Assembly: GCA_003254925.1 (NCBI GenBank)
Contig: QANZ01004164.1
Location: 47,683 to 111,682 of the forward strand
DNA: 64,000 bases
Direction of reading: 5' to 3'
From: Chamaecrista fasciculata
Lineage: Eukaryota; Streptophyta; Magnoliopsida; Fabales; Fabaceae
Below are positions 58,038 through 64,000 of the stretch, one piece after another. The stretch's first letter is position 1, and each line of letters opens with the position of its first letter. The position numbers were made by a program, and so were the translations under genes. The notes under the pieces were generated by a model. The model was not told where the DNA came from. It did not search any database and was given only the letters and a program-made list of their open reading frames with translations.

Positions 58038-58757
58038 CTTGGGGCAACAGCGCCAGCAGGCAGCAAAAGAAGAAGTAGAGAAATTGCTGGCGGCAGGTTT
58101 CATTCGCGAAACCAAGTACCCCACGTGGCTATCCAACGTTGTCCTGGTCCAGAAGGCCAACGGAAAATGGCGGATGTGTGTGGACTTCTCCGACCTGAAC
58201 AAGGCGTGCCCGAAGGACCCATACCCACTCCCTAGCATCGACCGACTCGTCGACGGAACAAGTGGCCACGCCACACTGAGCTTCCTCGATGCATTTTCCG
58301 GGTACAATCAGATCCGGATGGACCCGAGGGACGTGGAGAAGACTGCCTTCATCACAGACAAGGGAGTCTTCTGCTACAAGGTCATGCCCTTTGGCCTGAA
58401 GAACGCCGGCGCCACCTACCAGCGCATGATGGACCTCTTCTTCCGGGACCACCTCGGAAAGAACATCGAGGTATACGTCGACGACATGGTCGTCAAGACG
58501 AGAGCCGGCAACAACCACCTGGAAGACCTGGAGGAGATCTTCGCAATACTGAGGCAGTACCAGATGCGCCTCAACCCTTCAAAATGTGCATTTGGCGTGT
58601 CAGGAGGCAAGTTCCTCGGGTTCCTCATCTCACAGCGAGGGATAGAGGTCAACCCGGACCAGTGCAGAGCCATAATGGAGATGTCCCCTCCCAAGAACCC
58701 CAAGGAGGTACAACGCCTCACCGGCCGGATCGCCGCCATCCATCGCTTCCTCTCCAG
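58038..58757 (+). CDS. Gypsy reverse transcriptase (5' exon of pol C-terminal part)
   Basis: Read in the -1 frame relative to the protease. Blocks in order: VEKLLAAGFIRE, WLSNVVLVQKANGKWRMCVD, FSDLNKACPKDPYPLP, FLDAFSGYNQIRM, MPFGLKNAGATYQRMM, IEVYVDDMVVK with both catalytic Asp residues, FGVSGGKFLGFLIS and RLTGRIAAIHRFLS. All catalytic residues are present. The frame ends in TAG at 58759-58761, immediately after a GT donor at 58758; the RNase H sequence resumes after a 260-nt intron-like gap. Confidence 0.88.
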
Positions 58758-59017
58758 GTAGCGCCAACACTGATAACCTCACTTCTATTCAGAAGTAGTT
58801 AGTCAAAGGGGCGTATTCCCCCCACCCCTCTCCCCGTTTACATTTATTTGCATCTTTGTAATCTCTTACCCGGACACACAAGCTCCGGACGTTGTACTTA
58901 TGCTTGCACATCGCGAGCCCTCCATTACATTAATAAAGAATCTCTTCTTGTGCCAATTCTCTGTTTGTTTTACTTATGCAACGAGTACTAACAGAACATC
59001 TAAAACAAACTAACCAG
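58758..59017 (+). other. Apparent spliceosomal intron in gypsy pol (260 nt)
   Basis: Coding similarity stops at CTCTCCAG and resumes at GTCCGCCGACC. The interval starts GTAGCG and ends TAACCAG, and has a perfect branch-site word TACTAAC at 58986-58992, about 25 nt before the AG. It is T-rich and lower in GC than the flanking exons. Joining the edges keeps one frame across the RT/RNase H boundary. Unspliced RNA meets TAG as its first full intron codon. It also contains ATTAATAAAGAATC (58930-58943), a possible polyadenylation signal. Confidence 0.7.
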
Positions 59018-59438
59018 GTCCGCCGACCGCTGCCTCCCATTCTTCAAAACCCTCAAAGGAGGAAAGAAGTTCGAATGGACGGAGGAATGCGATAGGGCCT
59101 TCCTGGAGCTGAAGCAGTATCTGGCGAAGCCGCCAATACTGACCACTCCCAGGCTGGAGACGCCAATATACGTATATCTCGCTGCTAACGACCAGGCAGT
59201 CAGCTCTGCGTTAGTCACCGAGGAGGGAGAAGATCAGAAGCCTATTTACTTCTCCAGCAAGGTCCTGACCCCGTCGGAGTCGCGATACCACATGCTCGAG
59301 AAGCTCGAATTCGCCTTACTGGTATCGACGAGGAAGCTCCGGCCCTACTACCAGCAGTATCAGATCATCGTCCGGACCGACCGACCACTACGGCAGGTCA
59401 TTCACCAGCCCGACGTCGCCGGACGGCTATCTTACTGG
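59018..59438 (+). pseudogene. Gypsy RNase H domain (RT-associated), ends in a frameshift
   Basis: SADRCLPFFKTLKGGKKFEW, then a LKQYLAKPPILTTP block, LYVYLAANDQAVSSALV-like YVYLAAND, KPIYFSSKVLTPSESRYHML and LRPYYQQYQIIVRTDRPL. This is the RNase H fold following gypsy RTs. After PDVAGRLSYW the frame changes: the continuation lies one frame over from about 59438, which a single missing base would explain. It is therefore disrupted as assembled. Confidence 0.8.
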
Positions 59439-59439
59439 C

Positions 59440-61264
59440 CATTGAGCTCTCGGAATTCGGACTCATGTTCCAACCCCGCAGAGCCATCCAGGGGCAGGCC
59501 TTAGCGGACTTTGTCGCTGAGATGACCTCGCCAGAGGCACTAAACAGCACATGGGTAATATACGTGGATGGTGCCTCCTCCAACAAGTCAAAAGGAGCTG
59601 GGGTCATCCTAGAAGCACCAGACGGGATGGTTATTGAGCAATCCATCGAGATACGCTTCCCCGCCACCAATAACCAGGCAGAGTACGAGGCTCTCCTAGC
59701 TGCCTTGGAGCTGGCCCTCACGGTCAACGCCCAGGAGCTAATGGTCAACAGCGACTCACAACTGGTGGTCCAGCAAATGAAGGGAGAGTTCGAGGCCAAG
59801 GAGGAAACCATCCTCAAGTATCACGCCAAAGCGCGGCGTCTAGCTGCCAAATTCCAAAAAGTCGAGTTCCGACACGTCCCCCGGGATCAGAACTCCCGCG
59901 CCGATAAGTTAGCGAAGCTGGCAAACAAGCCCAGCAAGGCTGGTAGAGACTCCATCATCTGCACCACTCTCGAACAACCCTCCATCAACGAGGAGGAAAT
60001 AAATCAGATCGATGGGGCATCCACCTGGATGACGCCAATCATGAACTACCTCAAGGATGGTACCCTCCCCGCCGATCGAGCAGAAGCGAGGAACTTGACC
60101 AGAAGAGCTGCACGGTACTTCCTATCCGGCGAAACACTTTACAAGAAGGGATTTTCGTCCCCATCACTGAAGTGTGTACCGCCGGAGGAGGCAAATTACA
60201 TCCTCCGTGAGCTGCACGCCGGAGTATGTGGCTCCCACCAGGCCCCGGCAGCTCTAAAAAGGAAAACACTGCAAGCTGGCTTCTACTGGCCGGGAATCAT
60301 CAAAGACGCGGACCGGTTGGTGAAGACATGTGACAAGTGCCAACGCCACGGAAACCTCATACACACGCCGGCAGAGGATATGCATCCCCTGCAGGCCCGG
60401 TGGCCTTTTGACATATGGGGCATAGACATCCTGGGGCGATTTCCACAGGCCACCAACCAACAGAAGTTCTTGGTAGTCGCCGTCGACCACTTCACCAAGT
60501 GGGTAGAGGCAGAGCCCCTGGCATCTATCACCTCGGCGGCAATCATCAAGTTCGTCACAAAGAATATAATAACTCGATTTGGCATCCCACACACTCTCAT
60601 AACAGACAATGGGCGCCAATTCATTAGCCAGCAGTTCCGAGAGTTCTGCGAAAGTTACCACATGAGGCTGAAGACCACATCCGTGGAGCACCCCGCCACG
60701 AACGGACAAACGGAACTGGCTAACAGAATCATCCTCAAGGGATTAAAAAAGCGCCTGGACAACGCCAAGGGGCGATGGGTAGACGAATTGCCTTCGGTTT
60801 TGTGGTCATACCGTGTCACAAAACAGACGGCAACCAAGGAAACCCCCTATGCTCTGGCCTACGGCTGCGAAGCCATGATCCCCGCTGAAATCGGAGCAAC
60901 CTCCGATAGAGTCCTCTACTACGAGGAGCAGCAGAACCAGGCCCAGCGCCAGGCATCCTTAGATATCTCTGAGGAAATGAGGGAGACAGCATTGATCCGG
61001 ATGGCTGCATACAAGCAAAAGATAGCGAACTACTTCAACACCAAGGTCAAAAAACGTACATTGCACGTCGGAGACCTGGTCCTGAGGGAAGTCGCCAACA
61101 ACAGGGTCAACCCCTCGGAAGGCAAACTGGGACCCAACTGGGAGGGTCCATATCGGATTTACGAAGCACTCCCAGGAGGGGCCTACCGCCTAGAAACCAT
61201 GGGTGGGAACCATCTCCCAAACCCATGGAATATAGCTAAATTAAAGAAATATCTGTCTCCATGA
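59440..61264 (+). CDS. Gypsy archaeal-type RNase H and integrase
   Basis: Open to TGA 61262-61264. The first ~160 residues form a second RNase H of the archaeal type found in Tat elements: WVIYVDGASSNKSKGAGVIL, NNQAEYEALLAALELAL, VNSDSQLVVQQMKGE and VPRDQNSRADKLAKLA supply the acidic residues and the late Asp. Integrase follows: an H-H-C-C zinc domain (ELHAGVCGSH...TCDKCQRHG), the catalytic core with FDIWGIDILGRFP, LITDNGRQF and EHPATNGQTELAN giving D, D and E, and a C-terminal LRFV-like VLREVANNR...LGPNWEGPYRI tail. The frame looks intact from about 59440. Confidence 0.88.
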
Positions 61265-61695
61265 CAGTACTCATGTAACTTTTCTCAAAGTTTAATGAAA
61301 TTCATGTTTCTTCTTATTGCTATTTCTTCCCTTTTTATCTTTCTATCACGAATGATTAAATGGGCCCTCGGTCCTCTACGCAGGCAGGGAGGGACGCCTC
61401 CCCTACGCCTCGGACATTTGAGCTCCAACGCTCTGCAGGTCAGAGTCACCTGCTCCGGCTAGCCACGTCACGAGTAAACTCACGAAGTAAACAACGTGAC
61501 TCACACATAGTAACAAATCGTTACAATATATCTTTATACGCTATAACGCAAGCAAATAACAGAAATGGCACCCAACGCCAACGATACATTTCATATAGAC
61601 AAATGTTATGTACAAAGTCATCAACTTACAAATTTACAAAGTTCATTACATCAAGAAGGGGGAGGGGGGTTACAAGTGTTTACAGCAAATAACAT
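61265..61695. other. Spacer between pol and antisense ORF
   Basis: Non-coding, with AAGTTTAATGAAATTCATG just after pol. On the opposite strand this would be the 3' untranslated part of the antisense ORF. No separate feature seen. Confidence 0.5.
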
Positions 61696-62511
61696 TCACA
61701 CACCCCCCGGCGGCAACACAGGATCATCAACAAGGTAGTCGTCGGTCGAACAGTCAGTTGGCTCGGGACCCTTCGGAGGGGCATCACCTCCGTCTTCCCC
61801 ATCACCATCCTCACCAAACAAACCTAACCCTGGCCTTCCTCCCTGGTGAGAAGGAGAGACACCCGTAGTGGTTGTGGGAGCACTCGGAACGTTCACCAAC
61901 ACGCCGAGCAGCATCCTCCCCACGTCCAACTTGCCACTTGAAGATTCCCCTCTCTCCATTGGGTCAGCAAGGCGTTCCGGGCATTTCTCCAGGGGACGGA
62001 CCCGGTCAACGATCACGCCGTTGGCCACCTCCCGCATAGGATGTACTTCATCCAGACTCCGGGCAGCCTCCGGATGGAAATGGACCACTTGCCTTACCCC
62101 GTTGATGAAGCCCTTCTCATAGAAGCATTTTCCCTCCCACTGGAGTTGGGCCCTCTCATTTTCCAGGGTTTCCTCCAGCCTCCTGGTCATCGCGTCAAGT
62201 GACAGACTGTGAGTCGTCGCCATCCGGCCCCTAGCGGCCTCGTGGTCACGCTTCAGTTCGTTGATAGCAGCAGAGTGCTCCCGTCGGAGAGCCTCCATCT
62301 CCGCCTCCCAGCGACGCCGCTGGACAGCTAGCTCCTCGGCAGCCACCCGCGTAGCTCCCTCCCTCTCGGCGTGGGCTTCCTCAAGGCGAGTCTCAAGCGC
62401 TTTCCGCTCAGAAGCCAGAGCACTCTCCGCTGTACATTTCTCCCCCCGGAGACTATCCAGCGCCGACTCATAATCCCCCACAAGGCGCTCCAGCTCTTTA
62501 CCATGTTCCAT
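61696..62511 (-). CDS. Antisense ORF of the gypsy element, C-terminal part (coiled coil)
   Basis: 271 codons. Residues ~1-135 are a strongly charged coiled coil (KELERLVGDYESALDSLRGE, EERKALETRLEEAHAE-like heptads). A short conserved-looking WEGKCFYEKGFINGVRQVVH and FHPEAARSLDEVHPMREVAN follow, and then an acidic Gly-rich tail ending VLPPGGV. The arrangement agrees with the antisense proteins known downstream of pol in Tat elements, whose function is unknown. It overlaps the preceding piece (62498-63085) in another frame, so one frameshift separates them. Confidence 0.65.
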   Translation of the reverse strand: MEHGKELERLVGDYESALDSLRGEKCTAESALASERKALETRLEEAHAEREGATRVAAEELAVQRRRWEAEMEALRREHSAAINELKRDHEAARGRMATTHSLSLDAMTRRLEETLENERAQLQWEGKCFYEKGFINGVRQVVHFHPEAARSLDEVHPMREVANGVIVDRVRPLEKCPERLADPMERGESSSGKLDVGRMLLGVLVNVPSAPTTTTGVSPSHQGGRPGLGLFGEDGDGEDGGDAPPKGPEPTDCSTDDYLVDDPVLPPGGV

Positions 62512-63085
62512 CCTCCAACTGCTTCACCAATTCCCCCCTTTCGGTGGTAAGCTGCGCCACCTGCCCCTCCAAGAGGACAACCCTCTTCTCAGACTCGGCC
62601 AACCGAGCCTTGTGCATACTATTCCTACCTCGGATGTCCTCGAACTGTTGGTAAAGCACTGCTATCCGGCGACATGATTCCAAGCCGTGCTTAATGGCAT
62701 CGCTGGCGACATCCCGAGGAAGTTTGGCCACCATGTCATCCATGTGGTCCTTGCCACCCCGCATACAGGAAGCTTCCATGAACAAGAAGGGGTTGATACT
62801 GCTGCCCAAGATGTCTGCTGGTAACACTCCCCCCTTTGGAGCCGGCTGGGGATACCGAGGGTTCAAAACATCTAGAGGTTCCGCCACCACCCCGCGTGGC
62901 GGTCCCGCGTCAGAGCCACCATTGCCCCCTCCCGGAGCAACCCCCTCTTTCTCAACAAGAGTTTCATTTCTGCGAGGCGAAGCCACCCCGGCAACTGGAG
63001 GGATCAGCCCCCCGGATGAAACAGTGGCCACCCCAGCAACCGGACCCTCCTCATCCGCCGGACCGCTGTTCCCCTCATCTGCCAA
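62498..63085 (-). pseudogene. Antisense ORF of the gypsy element, middle part
   Basis: 195 codons: a Gly/Pro-rich linker (VAGVATVSSGGLIPPVAGVA), then LGSSINPFLFMEASCMRGGK, DHMDDMVAKLPRDVASDAIK and a start of coiled coil (KRVVLLEGQVAQLTTERGEL) that continues in the next frame at 62511. The frame break near 62500 disrupts it. Confidence 0.6.
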
Positions 63086-63215
63086 GACCTCGTCTTCAGA
63101 TAATCTGGTGTCCTCATCAATAGCCGGATCTTCATTCTCTGGGGGCGGTGTGTTCCCCCCGGCAACCAGGTTGTCACCCTCAGGCGAAGAGGGAGCCTCC
63201 TCGGTGACGAAGTCT

Positions 63216-63943
63216 TCATCCTCCGACGACAGATTTCCCCCCCCCCCCCATCAGNCCCCCCCCCCCATCAGCAGGCAAGTCTTCACCCTCAGGGGAGGTA
63301 GCAACCTCCTCGATAACCGGCAGCACGCTTGGTGGAGGAACCCCTCCCTCCTCGACTGGTGGGATGTCGGAAGTCCCACTCCCACTCACCAACTGACTTA
63401 TAGTCAGCGAGTCCTCCTCACCAGATGACGATGCACTGTTTACTTCGATGACCCTCTCATCGACCTTTTCCCCGGCATCGTCGCCGCCCTCCAAGGCAGC
63501 TGGACTGTCTGAGGACCCCCGCGAAGCGGAGTAATACTGCGAAGGCCCCGCCGCTTCAGAACCGCACTTGGATCCTCCTCCTCTTCATCCTCATCTTCAT
63601 AAAGGATCAGTTTGGGCCTCTTCACGGGAGGACCCTCCTCTGACGGAGAACCACGAACAAGGGGCCTCGCCATGGTAGTGGAGGCCACAACGGCGACAAC
63701 AGTCACCCCTCTCTCCGTTGCCCGAGAGGCACCCCTCCCAAGTGGGCTTCCAGTGGAAGCAGTCCTTTCCCTCTTCTTCCTCTTCTTCGGGGGAGAAGCA
63801 TCCCTACCACCCTCCGCAGCCGCAGGGGGGAGGAGGGGCAGGCGGAGGGTGTCCTCGGAGGCAGGTATCACGAAACTACCACAACAGGAGGTGGCCTTGG
63901 AGAAGTACTCCAGCCGCCCCCGGAAACCGAGGTGATGCATCAC
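63216..63943 (-). pseudogene. Antisense ORF of the gypsy element, N-terminal visible part
   Basis: Two overlapping frames (63440-63943 and 63216-63494). The upstream one has a basic SPPKKRKKRER cluster that looks like a nuclear localisation signal and a highly acidic EDEDEEEEDPS block. The downstream one is acidic and Ser-rich. A frameshift lies near 63440-63490, and C-tracts with an N at 63240-63265 make this section unreliable. On the minus strand TTGTATCAG directly precedes the open frame at 63943, so the true N-terminus may lie in an earlier exon beyond the window. Confidence 0.55.
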
Positions 63944-64000
63944 TGATACAATAAGTCAGACACGGAACAATCAGACAAAGCAAACTCAGAAGCAGAGAAC

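Larger units (their letters stand above)
54347..64000 (+). mobile_element. Ty3-gypsy retrotransposon, Tat lineage (Retand-like), 3' end outside window
   Basis: 5' LTR, primer site, gag, protease, RT, RNase H, a second archaeal-type RNase H, integrase, then a long antisense coding region downstream of pol. The double RNase H and the antisense ORF after pol are the hallmarks of Tat elements described in plants. It is inserted in unit 3 of the 4 kb array. Much higher GC than its surroundings. The coding region carries one in-frame stop and two frame changes plus an intron (see the parts). The 3' LTR is not in the window. Confidence 0.9.

Noticed and set aside
1..64000. CRISPR arrays, bacterial operons, tRNA or rRNA genes
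   Set aside because: No evenly spaced short repeats with unique spacers, no bacterial gene organisation, and no tRNA or rRNA sequence recognised by eye. A tRNAscan run would be needed to exclude a tRNA.

Overview
This window is nuclear DNA of a flowering plant, most probably a eudicot. It holds two conserved plant genes with GT-AG introns, both on the minus strand, in an AT-rich background packed with plant transposable elements. I cannot name the species. Single N bases, a run of ten Ns and long C tracts show that this is a draft assembly.

Genes. (1) A complete CRT-like thiol transporter gene (CLT family, plastid envelope) runs from 19213 down to 9452 in 10 exons. I rebuilt it exon by exon; the phases agree throughout and it encodes 445 residues. 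Its introns carry a TRIM retrotransposon, a TRIM LTR fragment, tandem repeats and a foldback element. (2) A complete NRAMP2-like metal transporter gene runs from 36538 down to 31442 in 4 exons, 550 residues. Its first intron carries a second TRIM and a tandem duplication that starts at the splice donor. Nothing indicates that the two genes are functionally linked.

Layout. 1-5540: a decayed L1-type LINE on the minus strand, split by a 2.2 kb solo LTR, with hAT-like GC-rich ends around it. 5544-8885: a Ty1-copia element (minus) with a matching 5-bp target duplication, lacking most of gag, the RT C-terminus, RNase H and most of its 3' LTR. 9452-19213: CLT gene. 19214-31441: intergenic mosaic, including a Mutator-type foldback MITE split by a hAT MITE (both with perfect target duplications), a second LINE remnant, several foldback elements, and a palindromic element carrying fragments of two host genes (plastid ATP synthase delta and an LRR receptor kinase). 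31442-36538: NRAMP2 gene. 36900-43770: a local tandem duplication whose copies are split by different insertions, the largest a 3.6 kb palindrome with a 10-bp target duplication. 45699-54346: two and a fraction units of a roughly 4 kb tandem repeat built from an internally deleted SIRE-like copia element. 54347-64000: 5' LTR and body of a Tat-lineage Ty3-gypsy element with two RNase H domains, an apparent spliceosomal intron in pol, and a long antisense ORF; its 3' end lies beyond the window.

The points I rate highest are the intron with a TACTAAC branch site in the gypsy pol, the gene-capturing palindrome, the 4 kb tandem array with its small promoter-associated ORF, and the giant palindrome whose empty site survives in the neighbouring duplicate.
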